Shown piece by piece: positions 43,819 through 51,610 of a DNA stretch of 64,000 nucleotides (positions are counted from its first letter, which is position 1; the number at the start of each line of letters is the position of its first letter). Location of the stretch: the NCBI GenBank assembly GCA_016185275.1, contig JACPNX010000044.1, positions 169,622 to 233,621 of the forward strand. The letters run 5' to 3'. The notes beneath the pieces were generated by a model. It ran no database searches. It saw nothing but the letters and a program-made list of their open reading frames with translations, and was not told where the DNA came from. The position numbers and the translations under genes are program-made. This DNA is from Actinomycetota bacterium (GTDB lineage: Bacteria; Actinomycetota; Acidimicrobiia; Acidimicrobiales; Iamiaceae).

Positions 43819-44987
43819 GGGGACACCGCCTGCGCAAGGGCCGCGCCGAGCTCGACGGCGATGCGCCCGTGCTTTTGGTCGACACGCCCGGCGCGGGCGT
43901 CGAGAGCCCAGCGCACGCGCAGCTCGACCAGGTAGGCGAGGACGAGCGCCAGGTGATCCTCGGCGGCGATGCCCAGGTCGCGGAGCACCGGGCCGGCCTC
44001 GGTGCAGAGCCGCCGGGCCAGGTCGCTCGCGTCGCCGCCGAGCACCAGGAGGTGGACCTGGCTGAGGTTGTGGAGCAGGTCGAAGCCCAGGGGCACGGGT
44101 GCCTCGGACCGCTCCCAGTCCCACACGAGTAGGTGGTCACCGTTCCAGGTCGCGTTCCACGGGGCGAGGTCGCCGTGCCAGCGACCGAACTCCCAGGTGC
44201 GCCCGGCCAGGCGCGGGTGAAGGTCGGCCACGAGAGCGGCGAGGCCCGGGTCGGCGGCGCGGGCGGCGCGGTGTTCGAGGCTCGTCCACCAGCTGCTCAG
44301 CGCCACGGGCTCCATGGTCACCGGTGCGAGCTCGGCCAGCGCGCGCACCGTCTTGGCGTCCAGCCGGAGCCGGCGGGCCGGCGCGGGCGGGTGGATGTCG
44401 TCGAGCACGAGCACGGGGCGGCCCCGCCACGACCCGGAGAAGCGCAGCCCGGGCAGGACGAGCGGTGGAGCCGGGCGGGCACCGCCGAGGACCGCGGACT
44501 CGTTGGCCACCAGCTCTGCGGTGTGGTCGTCCACGGCGACCTTGGCGAAGCCGATGGTGGTCCCGGCAGGATCAATCAGCTGGAGAACGGGCTTGCGGTT
44601 GGGACGGGGCCCGCCGAGCGCGACGGCGATCTCGAGGTCCGGCTCGCCGAGCGCCGTGGCCAACCATCGCCGCAGCGAGGGGTCACTCGGGGAGCCATCC
44701 GGAACGGCGACGCGCACCGGCCACATGCGGCTCGACCCGGCGCGCAAGCTGGCGACGGCCATCGCCCGCATGTGGTGCGCGCGGCGGGCGGTGCGAAAGC
44801 GGGTCGAGGCCGCGGCGGCGCGCTGCACGGGCACGATGTAGCGGGGCCGCCGGGCCGACGGCAGCACCGCGTACCGGTGCACCGGGCCGGCCTGCTCGCC
44901 CGGCTCCTCGGCTCTCGGCGGGCGCGAGGGGGCGAGGATCGCCGTCACCGTCTCCATCGCGTGGGTGTCGGTCCGCAGGCCGGTCAT
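43815..44987 (-). CDS. Aminoglycoside phosphotransferase-fold kinase
   Basis: 390 residues. The kinase core is seen at the C-terminal side: GRWHGDLAPWNATWNGDHLLVWDWERSE has the HGD-x4-N catalytic loop and the DWE metal site. Upstream, IGFAKVAVDDHTAELVANESAVL supplies the ATP-binding Lys and Glu. APH-fold enzymes phosphorylate small molecules such as sugars, choline or drugs. In this operon a sugar or lipid-linked substrate is more likely than antibiotic resistance, but that is inference. Its ATG overlaps the polymerase stop as ATGA. Confidence 0.85.
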   Translation of the reverse strand: MTGLRTDTHAMETVTAILAPSRPPRAEEPGEQAGPVHRYAVLPSARRPRYIVPVQRAAAASTRFRTARRAHHMRAMAVASLRAGSSRMWPVRVAVPDGSPSDPSLRRWLATALGEPDLEIAVALGGPRPNRKPVLQLIDPAGTTIGFAKVAVDDHTAELVANESAVLGGARPAPPLVLPGLRFSGSWRGRPVLVLDDIHPPAPARRLRLDAKTVRALAELAPVTMEPVALSSWWTSLEHRAARAADPGLAALVADLHPRLAGRTWEFGRWHGDLAPWNATWNGDHLLVWDWERSEAPVPLGFDLLHNLSQVHLLVLGGDASDLARRLCTEAGPVLRDLGIAAEDHLALVLAYLVELRVRWALDARAGRVDQKHGRIAVELGAALAQAVSP

Positions 44988-46438
44988 GCCGGAAGCTCCG
45001 CGAGCCGAGCCGTGCGCCGAGCCGCCGTCGCCGGCTGGCGTGGGCCGGCGGGACCCGCGGGCTCGGCCGCGTCGTTGCTCTCGATCGCCTCGCTCGCGGC
45101 CCGCCGCTCACGCGCGCCCAGGGCGGCGACGAGCAGCATGGCGATCACGGGGAACGGCAAGCCGTCGTACACGGGCAGCTGGACGATGGCGATCAGCAGG
45201 GCCACGTTGCACCAGCGCGTGACCTCCGGGCCGCGCCAAGTGTCCTTGGTGAACCAGAACAGCGCTCCGAGGAAGAATCCGAGCCCGACGTAGCCCTGTC
45301 CAACCAGCACGGTCCACAGCTGTCCCTGGGTGCCGAGGGCAGGAAGGAGGCGGTCGCCGACGTAGGCCACCGGACCGCCCGCGCCGATGATGGGCCGCTG
45401 GTTGGCGAAGCGGATGGACTCGGCGTAGAGGGCGGAGCGGCCGGCGTTGGAGTGCGGGTTGGCGGATCGATCTGCGACCAGGTCGCCGAGAGGCGTCAAC
45501 AGCGCAGCCACCGCGAAGGTCACGACGATGAGCCCCAGCGCGCGGCGGGCCACCGGACCGACGGCGTCGCGCCGGAAGGAGGCGCTCAGCAGGCCGACGA
45601 GCAGGCTGAGCCCCATGCCCCGGTTCAACGACACGATGGCGGGCACGAGCGACAGCGCCAGGAGGACCCGGCCGTGGCGGCGGCGGGCCGGATCCGCCGA
45701 GAACACCCAGCGGCTGAGGAAGAACGGCGCGCAGATCGCGTAGGCGGCACCCCAGTCGTTCGTGTAGGCGAACGGGGCGTTGGGACGGCCGATCGGAAAG
45801 CCGAGGAACGCCTGGACCTGAGCGAGGCTGGGGTGACTCAGGTCGCGGAAGAACGAGTTCGACGCGAGGCCGGGCAACAGGCGCTCGAAGGGACTCGTGA
45901 ACTGGACGCGGGGCCAGATCACGCCGAGCCACCCGGCGCCGACGACGACCAACCAGAACCGGGCCAGCGTCTCGGTGACGGCCTCGGCCGTCAGGCGGTG
46001 CCGGGGGGTGACGTAGATCCACACCGCGATGGTCGTGGCCGACAGGTACTGGGCGGCGCGCCACAGGTAGGCGAGGGGCAGCGACGACCACGACAGCGCC
46101 ACAGCCGACACGGCCACCCACACGAGGAAGGCGAGCCACAGGCCGAAGCCCTTCGGGCCCCGGAGGGGTGTGCGCCGCCAGAGCATCTGGGCGGCGAGCA
46201 CGGCTGCGGTGGCGGGAAAGGCGAGGGTTCCGACGCCGAGCGCCCACCACACCGGCAGCCCGAGCAGCAGCCACCGCAGGGGCCGCACCTCGCGCCGTAC
46301 GGCAGCGGCGCGCTGGAGCTGCGCTCTGTCGACGTCAACCGGGACGCCCGAGCGTGGTCGGCCGCGCCGGCTGGTTCGCGGTGCGAAGCGCGCCTGCGCA
46401 CCTCGCGCGGAGATCTTGGTGGGAGCGACGGCCGTCAT
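44984..46438 (-). CDS. O-antigen ligase/polymerase-like membrane protein (Wzy candidate)
   Basis: 484 residues from ATG at 46438. About 12 hydrophobic segments; the long periplasmic loop and the block SLNRGMGLSLLVGLLSASFRR, with later NAGRSALYAESIRFANQRPIIGAGGPVAYVGDRLLPALGTQGQLWTVLVGQGYVG, are typical of the O-antigen ligase/Wzy family. It would polymerise repeat units on the outer face. Start and stop overlap neighbouring genes. The N-terminal 60 residues are basic and cytoplasmic. Confidence 0.85.
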   Translation of the reverse strand: MTAVAPTKISARGAQARFAPRTSRRGRPRSGVPVDVDRAQLQRAAAVRREVRPLRWLLLGLPVWWALGVGTLAFPATAAVLAAQMLWRRTPLRGPKGFGLWLAFLVWVAVSAVALSWSSLPLAYLWRAAQYLSATTIAVWIYVTPRHRLTAEAVTETLARFWLVVVGAGWLGVIWPRVQFTSPFERLLPGLASNSFFRDLSHPSLAQVQAFLGFPIGRPNAPFAYTNDWGAAYAICAPFFLSRWVFSADPARRRHGRVLLALSLVPAIVSLNRGMGLSLLVGLLSASFRRDAVGPVARRALGLIVVTFAVAALLTPLGDLVADRSANPHSNAGRSALYAESIRFANQRPIIGAGGPVAYVGDRLLPALGTQGQLWTVLVGQGYVGLGFFLGALFWFTKDTWRGPEVTRWCNVALLIAIVQLPVYDGLPFPVIAMLLVAALGARERRAASEAIESNDAAEPAGPAGPRQPATAARRTARLAELPA

Positions 46439-47346
46439 CAGATCCCCCGCCCGATGCGGTTGAGCGCACCGACGACCACCGAGGCGGGGACTCCCGCCGC
46501 GACCAACCGGGCGAGCCAGGCCCGCTGCTCCCGGGGGTTGAGCTCGACGACCCGGCGCGCGGTCGCCCGCGCCTCGGACCGGCGGCCGAGCGCGGCCTGC
46601 GCGAAGGCTCGCTGGCCCAGGATCCGGGCCAGCCCGGCCGGTTCGGCGGCGAGCTCGGGGTGGCGGGCGACGAGGTGGGCCAGCGCCGCGTCGATCGTCT
46701 CCCAGCGGGACGCGAAGTACGACCCGCGGCTCCATCGCACGCGGACCAGCGGAGCGCGGACCGCGGCGACCGGGTGGCGGCGAGCGGCGCGCAGGAGCCA
46801 GTCGTAGTCCTCCGCGTAGCTGCCGGGCAGCTCCTCGTCGACGAGACCGATGCCGTCGAGGGCGGCTCGCCGCGTGAGGTAGGTGGAGGGGTGGGCCTCC
46901 ATGACACGCGAGCGCAGCAGATCGGCGTGGGTGATCCGGTCCCGGTCGAGCACGCGGGGAGTGAGCCGGCCGCCCGCGTCGACGAGGATCCCCGTGGTGA
47001 CGACTTCGACGGACGGGTCGTGCGCGAGGACCTCCACCTGTGCGAGCAGCTTCGAGGGCAGCCACAGATCGTCGTCGTCGCAGAACGCCACCAGGTCCGA
47101 GCGGGCGGCGAGGATGCCCGTGTTGCGCGCGCCGGCCAGGCCCGGCGTCCGCCGGTTCGGCACGACCTGCACCGGCCGGTTCTCGTCCGCCGATGCGAGG
47201 GACGCGTCGGGCTCGCTGCGGTCGAACACCGCGATGACCTCGACGCGGCCGTCGTGGCGAGACGCCTGCACGGCTGCGACGGCCTCCCTGAGCAGCTCGG
47301 GCCGGTCGCGCGTGGCGATCACCACGGACACGGACGGCCGCGTCAT
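46438..47346 (-). CDS. Family 2 glycosyltransferase
   Basis: 302 residues from ATG at 47346. VSVVIATRDRPELLREAVAAV is the GT-A opening, TPGLAGARNTGILAARSDLVAFCDDDDLW contains the DDD metal/nucleotide site, and ELPGSYAEDYDWLLRAARR carries the catalytic-base ED motif. It adds one sugar from a nucleotide donor to the lipid-linked repeat unit. The C-terminus (ARRVVELNPREQRAWLARLVA) looks like a short TPR-like helix pair. It overlaps both neighbours. Confidence 0.92.
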   Translation of the reverse strand: MTRPSVSVVIATRDRPELLREAVAAVQASRHDGRVEVIAVFDRSEPDASLASADENRPVQVVPNRRTPGLAGARNTGILAARSDLVAFCDDDDLWLPSKLLAQVEVLAHDPSVEVVTTGILVDAGGRLTPRVLDRDRITHADLLRSRVMEAHPSTYLTRRAALDGIGLVDEELPGSYAEDYDWLLRAARRHPVAAVRAPLVRVRWSRGSYFASRWETIDAALAHLVARHPELAAEPAGLARILGQRAFAQAALGRRSEARATARRVVELNPREQRAWLARLVAAGVPASVVVGALNRIGRGI

Positions 47347-48302
47347 GCGATCTTCCGGCGGCCGTTGATCGGATAGTGGTACGCCGCGAGCAACGGAGCC
47401 GTCAGTGCGGTCACCGCCCGCCGGTCGCGCGCCGCCAGCTCCTCGCGCCATGCGACGTCGGGCCGCAGCTCGAGCCGGCCGGTGCGGAAGCGCATGGGGT
47501 TGCCGGCGACGGAGTGGGTGGCGCCGAGGTCGGCGGTGGTACCCGACAGGAACCGGTCCCAGCCGTGAGCCGGCCGCAGTCCGGCGAAGTCGACGATCCG
47601 GGCGAGCTGGCCGCGCGGGTCGGTGACGAGGTCCTCGTACCGCGCCCCGAGCACCGGCACGCCGAGGGCGCGCAGGGCCGCGAGGGATGCGTGCACGCCG
47701 TCCCACCAGAGCGCGGTGCGCGCCGGCCGGTAGCGCGGCATGAGCTCCGACTGGCCCGCCTCGGGCCGATGCACGACCTTGGTCCACGAGTGCGCCACGC
47801 CGCGGGGGTCCCGCACGAGGTTCACCACGCGAAGCTCCACCGACGGGACCAGCCGCACGAGAGCGGCGGTCGACGCGTGCTTCGACGAGTCGACGAGCAC
47901 CGGCGCGCCGGTCGACGCACGCGCACCGTCGTACAGAGCCTCGAGGTGCTCGGTCACGGTCTTGACGTTGCGGTCGCCGGAACCGGGACGCAGCCTGGCC
48001 AGACCCGGGAGCCTCCGGTGCCGGTCGGCCGCCTCCTGCGCCGCCGCCCACGCCGCGCCATCGACGCGGTCCCATCCACCGAAGGCCGCGGTCCCGACCT
48101 TCGTCCACCACGGACACGCCGAGAACGGCTCGCCGCACGAGCACCGCTCGTCGGCCAGGAGCCCCCGAGACGGCAGGTGCCGCACCTCGCCGAGTGCAGC
48201 CACGTCTGGCACCTCGGCCAGCATGCGCTCGAGCAGGGTGCTGCCGTTGCGTCCGCCTCCGCCGATGAACAGCACGGTGGTTCGCGGGGTGCGCGCCTTC
48301 AT
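47343..48302 (-). CDS. Sulfotransferase, second copy in the operon
   Basis: 319 residues. TTVLFIGGGGRNGSTLLERMLAEVP is the phosphosulfate loop (a GRNGSTLL variant), VDSSKHASTAALV and LRVVNLVRDPRGVAHSW form the 3'-phosphate site. CSCGEPFSACPWW is a Cys-rich insert common in bacterial sulfotransferases annotated Stf0/Sulfotransfer_3. It is not a recent copy of the 42880 gene; the sequences differ throughout. Two distinct enzymes suggest two sulfation positions. Coupled by ATGA at both ends. Confidence 0.9.
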   Translation of the reverse strand: MKARTPRTTVLFIGGGGRNGSTLLERMLAEVPDVAALGEVRHLPSRGLLADERCSCGEPFSACPWWTKVGTAAFGGWDRVDGAAWAAAQEAADRHRRLPGLARLRPGSGDRNVKTVTEHLEALYDGARASTGAPVLVDSSKHASTAALVRLVPSVELRVVNLVRDPRGVAHSWTKVVHRPEAGQSELMPRYRPARTALWWDGVHASLAALRALGVPVLGARYEDLVTDPRGQLARIVDFAGLRPAHGWDRFLSGTTADLGATHSVAGNPMRFRTGRLELRPDVAWREELAARDRRAVTALTAPLLAAYHYPINGRRKIA

Positions 48303-48817
48303 CGCATCAGCTCGTCGAGGAGGTCGCCGACGAGGCGCACGGCGGGGCTGCGATCGGGATCGGCGGCGTCGAGTCGGACCGAGTCGGGGTCGGCGCGCGC
48401 CGCCTCGAGGAGACGATGCACACCGGCTCGATCCTCGGCGACCAGGGCCAGCCCCCGGTCGGCCATCCAGCGTCCGAACGCAACCTGGTGATCGTCGACC
48501 ACTTCCCCCAGGCGGGCCAGACGCGGCACGACGATGGGCAGTCGCCCCGCGATCCGCGCGTCCACGATGGTGCCCGGCCCCGCATGGCCGACCGCGATGG
48601 TGGCGCGCCGCAGCTCTTCACGCAGCCGGCCGACGTCGACGAACGCCTCGCCGTCGGCGTGGCGGGGCGGAGCGGCCGGCCCGTGCTGGATGAAGCAGCG
48701 CACGTCGGGATGGTCCCCGGCCCACTCGTCGACCCAGTCCACCAGCCGCTGGAAGGGGTGATGGTCCGTGCCCAGGAAGACGGCGACGCGGACGGCTTCG
48801 ATCGGCGTGGCGCTCAC
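48299..48817 (-). CDS. Alg13-like glycosyltransferase subunit (PssE type)
   Basis: 172 residues from GTG at 48817. VRVAVFLGTDHHPFQRLVDWVDEWAGDH is the opening of the GT28 C-terminal (Alg13/EpsE) domain. VGHAGPGTIVDARIAGRLPIVVPRLARLGEVVDDHQ is the donor-binding motif (HxGxGT). In bacteria such small proteins pair with an Alg14-like membrane anchor to transfer GlcNAc, GlcA or similar. The partner precedes it with a GTGA overlap. Confidence 0.88.
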   Translation of the reverse strand: MSATPIEAVRVAVFLGTDHHPFQRLVDWVDEWAGDHPDVRCFIQHGPAAPPRHADGEAFVDVGRLREELRRATIAVGHAGPGTIVDARIAGRLPIVVPRLARLGEVVDDHQVAFGRWMADRGLALVAEDRAGVHRLLEAARADPDSVRLDAADPDRSPAVRLVGDLLDELMR

Positions 48818-49374
48818 ACCAGCGGTCCCACGACGGTGGCGCCCCGGTAGAACTCCTGCTGCTCGGGCCACTGCACGCAGAACAGTGTGGTGGCCCGCCG
48901 CACCATCCGGCCCGTCAAGGTCGGGCTCGCGACTCGGTCGACGACCTCGACGTAGGCCGTGCGGGCGCCGAGCAGGCGACCGAGGAAGAAGAAGGGCACG
49001 GCCACTCCGGCCCCGTTCGACACGATCAGCCGGGGTCGCTCGGCCCGGAGGATGCGCAGGGCGAGGAACGAGTTGCGCACCAGGTTGCCGACGTTCCTGG
49101 TGGTCGGGTGGTGCGCCCAGTAGGTGCGTTCGTCGGCCAGGAGCGATCGCGCGTCGCTCTTGTCGAACGTGACCCAGGCGCGGTCGTGGCATCGCCACCA
49201 TGGCTCGAGGCGGTGGAGCTGGGCGAGGTGCCCGCCGGTCGAACACACGAGAAGGACGCGGGCGCGGCCCGGAGCTCCTTCGACTGCGGTCGACGCCGGC
49301 AGAGGTCGGTCACGGCGCAGCGGCATAGGTGGTACAGCTCCCCCGCGATACTCCGCATTCGTCGGCTCGGGCAT
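48814..49374 (-). CDS. Alg14-like glycosyltransferase anchor subunit (PssD type), first gene of the operon
   Basis: 186 residues from ATG at 49374; a GTG at 49386 and an internal ATG near 49326 are alternatives. VLLVCSTGGHLAQLHRLEPWW, DERTYWAHHPTTRNVGNLVRN, RLIVSNGAGVAVPFFFLGRLLGARTAYVEVVDRVASPTLTGR and LFCVQWPEQQEFYRGATVVGPLV are all hallmark Alg14/PssD blocks. It recruits the Alg13-like subunit to the membrane. The promoter region carries the paired boxes at 49384 and 49412; the nearer lies only 10 bp before the ATG. Confidence 0.9.
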   Translation of the reverse strand: MPEPTNAEYRGGAVPPMPLRRDRPLPASTAVEGAPGRARVLLVCSTGGHLAQLHRLEPWWRCHDRAWVTFDKSDARSLLADERTYWAHHPTTRNVGNLVRNSFLALRILRAERPRLIVSNGAGVAVPFFFLGRLLGARTAYVEVVDRVASPTLTGRMVRRATTLFCVQWPEQQEFYRGATVVGPLV

Positions 49375-49383
49375 ATCTTCTAC

Positions 49384-49424
49384 CACCTAGCGTGACGATT
49401 CGCCAAGTGGATCACCGTCCGTGA
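49384..49424. promoter_or_regulatory. Paired CAC-N5-GTG boxes between the polysaccharide operon and the GAHWT gene
   Basis: CACCTAGCGTG (49384-49394) and TCACCGTCCGTGA (49412-49424, core 49413-49423) have centres 29 bp apart, the same geometry as at 38092/38122 and 56524/56553. They sit just upstream of the operon's first gene. The divergent small repeat protein starts at 49610, so one regulator could serve both. Confidence 0.55.
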
Positions 49425-49521
49425 CATGCAGACCGGGAGTCACCATTGAGCCCCGACGTGCCGCTGGGACCCGGTCGAACCGCCCACCTTCGCATCCCGT
49501 AGCGCCGCGCGACGCCTCGGT

Positions 49522-49591
49522 TAGCCTCGGATCTCAGCCGGCCTCCAAACCCGGGTGGCCGTGGAGGGAGATCGCGCCCGTACCGGGCGCG
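49522..49591 (+). promoter_or_regulatory. Promoter and leader hairpin of the GAHWT-repeat gene
   Basis: TAGCCT at 49522-49527 is a likely -10 element. About 45 nt later CGCGCCCG and CGGGCGCG (49573-49580, 49584-49591) form a perfect 8-bp hairpin with loop TAC. It is followed by an AAGGGAG Shine-Dalgarno just before the ATG at 49610. Confidence 0.5.
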
Positions 49592-49609
49592 AAACCGAAG
49601 GGAGAGCCG

Positions 49610-49894
49610 ATGTCGGCTATTCGGAGCAGCAAGTCAATGGTGCGCACCGGGGTTGTGGCCCTGGCGCTCGCCGCCGGCGGCGTCGCCGCGGTGTCTACCG
49701 TTGTGTCGCAAAACGCGGGTGCCACCCCGAACGGGGCGCACTGGACCGACGGGGCGCACTGGACCGGTGTCACCCCCAGCGGGGCGCACTGGACCGACGG
49801 GGCGCACTGGACCGGTGTCACCCCCAGCGGGGCGCACTGGACCGCCGGGGCGCACTGGACCGTCGTCACCCCCAGCGGGGCGCACTGGACCTGA
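49610..49894 (+). CDS. Small secreted protein of seven GAHWT repeats
   Basis: 94 residues. Residues 1-40 are a signal peptide (basic start, MVRTGVVALALAAGG, likely cut near SQNAGA-TP). The mature part is almost entirely GAHWT motifs: NGAHWTDGAHWT, then GVTPSGAHWT, DGAHWT, GVTPSGAHWT, AGAHWT, VVTPSGAHWT, ending at the stop. The DNA is three 48-bp tandem units plus a remainder (49733-49893), nearly identical, so the array is young or kept uniform. Regular His-Trp pairs could bind metal or carbohydrate, or be a processed peptide; nothing proves either. A strong hairpin follows the gene. Confidence 0.8.
   Translation: MSAIRSSKSMVRTGVVALALAAGGVAAVSTVVSQNAGATPNGAHWTDGAHWTGVTPSGAHWTDGAHWTGVTPSGAHWTAGAHWTVVTPSGAHWT
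49733..49893 (+). repeat. 48-bp coding tandem repeat encoding GAHWT units
   Basis: Three consecutive 48-bp units (49733-49780, 49781-49828, 49829-49876) plus a 17-bp partial unit, differing at only a few positions. Each unit starts GGGGCGCACTGGACC and carries that sub-block twice. Confidence 0.9.
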
Positions 49895-49928
49895 TGGCGC
49901 AGGGTCTGCGCTAACCGCGGAGGGCAGC

Positions 49929-49965
49929 GCTGGTGGGGTGATCGGCGACTGACCACCCCACCAGC
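49929..49965 (+). terminator. 12-bp perfect stem-loop after the GAHWT gene
   Basis: GCTGGTGGGGTG (49929-49940) pairs exactly with CACCCCACCAGC (49954-49965) around a 13-nt loop. It lies 35 bp after the stop codon and is the likely transcript end, again without a T-tract. Confidence 0.7.
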
Positions 49966-50029
49966 CTGGTGTGCCGCGCTCAACGTGGGGTCCAACGTGC
50001 CGATCGGTACGAGTGGCTTCTGCCTCCCG

Positions 50030-50044
50030 TATCGTGATCACGAT
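50030..50044 (+). promoter_or_regulatory. -10 element inside a 14-bp perfect palindrome before the c-di-GMP enzyme gene
   Basis: ATCGTGATCACGAT (50031-50044) is a perfect palindrome. With the preceding T it contains the -10 hexamer TATCGT (50030-50035). It extends into the ATG of a short upstream ORF at 50043. A dimeric regulator bound here would block transcription start. Confidence 0.5.
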
Positions 50045-50069
50045 GCTCGGCACGGCTGCGCGGAGATGA
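50043..50069 (+). other. Eight-codon leaderless upstream ORF coupled to the GGDEF gene
   Basis: ATG at 50043 lies 7 nt after TATCGT and opens MLGTAARR, whose TGA (50067-50069) overlaps the ATG of the main gene at 50066 as ATGA. The main gene lacks a well-spaced Shine-Dalgarno, so it may depend on ribosomes finishing this ORF. Confidence 0.4.
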
Positions 50070-51610
50070 CCGGACGCGCCGCGCGCGCCGCCGCTCCGCT
50101 GCACCTCTACATCGCGGGGCTGTACGCAGGCGCGCTCGGCCTCCTCGTGTGGGTCGGCACGCTGTCACCGGTGGCGCAGGCCCCGGTGCAGATCTCGTGG
50201 CCGCTGCTGGCCCTGGCCTTCGCGGCGGCCGAGGCCTCGGTCGTGCACATCGAGGTCGGCGACGACGCCCACTCCTTCACGCTCAACGAGCTGCCCCTCG
50301 TCGTGGGCCTGTTCCTCCTCGGACCATGGGCGCTCGTGGCCGCCCGCGTGACCGGCGGTGCGCTCACCATGGCGTGGACCAACCGACGCTCACCGGTCAA
50401 GCTTCTCTTCAACGTCGGGCTCTTCGCCGTCGAAGCGGCGGCGGCGGTCGTGCTGTTCAACGTCGTTCGCCGGGTGATGCCGCTGAGCGCGCCGTACGTC
50501 GGCTGGGTCGCGGCACTGGCGGCCGTGGTGGTGGCGAGTGTCGTCGACAACGTGGGCGTCTGGATGGTGATCCGGATCGTCGGGGGCGGCGCCGAGCTGT
50601 CACCACGCCTGCTCGAGCTCGCGGCGCTGAGTTCCGCGGGTACGGCGACCGTCGGGCTGATCACGGAGGCCATCGTCGTCAGCGACGCCCGCGGCCTCGT
50701 GCTCGTGCTCGCGCTGGGAGGCGTGCTGTTCCTCGGCTACCGGAAGTACGCGTCGCTGCTGCGCCGCTTCGCCAGCCTTCGCCAGCTCCACGACTTCACC
50801 CGCGCGCTTGCGGCCGCCCCGGAGCTGAGCACCATGGTGAACCGGAGCCTCGAGCAGGCTCGCAGTGTCCTGAACGCGGCGCGAGCGGAGCTGTGCCTCA
50901 TCGACGACGAAGCCGACGAGCGGGGCGGCATCCGCCTCGTGCTCGACCGGGCCGGTGTGCTGCGGACCGAGCACGTGCCCGGCCTGCGCGACGACCCGCT
51001 GCTCGTGCGGATGGCCGAACGGCCCGAACCGCTGCTGCTGCGCCGCGGCAGCCGTGTCGCCGCGGATCGGGACGCGCTGGCCGCCCGCGAGGCGCGGGAG
51101 CTGATCGCCTGCCCGCTGGTGAGCGGTGGACAGCTGGTCGGGACCCTCGCCGTGCTCGACCGTCTCGGCGAGGTCACCAGCTTCGACCAGGACGACCTTC
51201 CGGTGTTCGAGACCCTCGCCAACCACGTCACCGTGTCGCTGGAGAAGGGCCGGCTGATCGATCGGCTCAGAGTGGAGGCAGCCGAGAAGGAGTTCCAGTC
51301 CCTCCACGACGCGCTCACGGGGCTCGGCAACCGGGCGCTCTACGAGCAGGTGGCCGCCGGAGCTCTCGTCGAAGCTCGGCGCACCGGGCGCTCGCTGGCG
51401 GTGATCGTCATGGACGTGAACCGGTTCAAGGACGTGAACGACACCCTCGGCCACGCCGCGGGGGACGTGCTGCTCCAACAGCTCGGTGAGCGGCTCGCGG
51501 CCGGGCTCCCGGCCTCCGGCACCGCCGTGCGCCTGGGGGCGACGAGTTCGCGTTCGTGGTTCCGGACCTCGCTGACGCGGGCGAGGGCCGCAGCGTCGCC
51601 GACGCGCTGA
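50066..51610 (+). pseudogene. GGDEF-EAL c-di-GMP enzyme, N-terminal part (frameshifted)
   Basis: 514 residues in this frame. Six or seven N-terminal membrane helices (MASE-like sensor, to about 225) lead to a GAF domain (LHDFTRALAAAPELSTMVNRSLEQ, ACPLVSGGQLVGTLAVLDR) and the start of GGDEF (HDALTGLGNRALYEQ, VIVMDVNRFKDVNDTLGHAAGD). After GTAVRLG the frame goes wrong: the DNA has five G at 51535-51539 where six would give LGGDEFAFVV. The frame then runs to an unrelated stop at 51610. The rest of the enzyme continues in the +1 frame as the next entry. It could be a real mutation, a phase-variable G-run, or a sequencing error. Confidence 0.85.

Noticed and set aside
43815..44987. Antibiotic-resistance aminoglycoside kinase
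   Set aside because: The fold fits, but its place inside a coupled polysaccharide operon makes a drug-resistance role unlikely.
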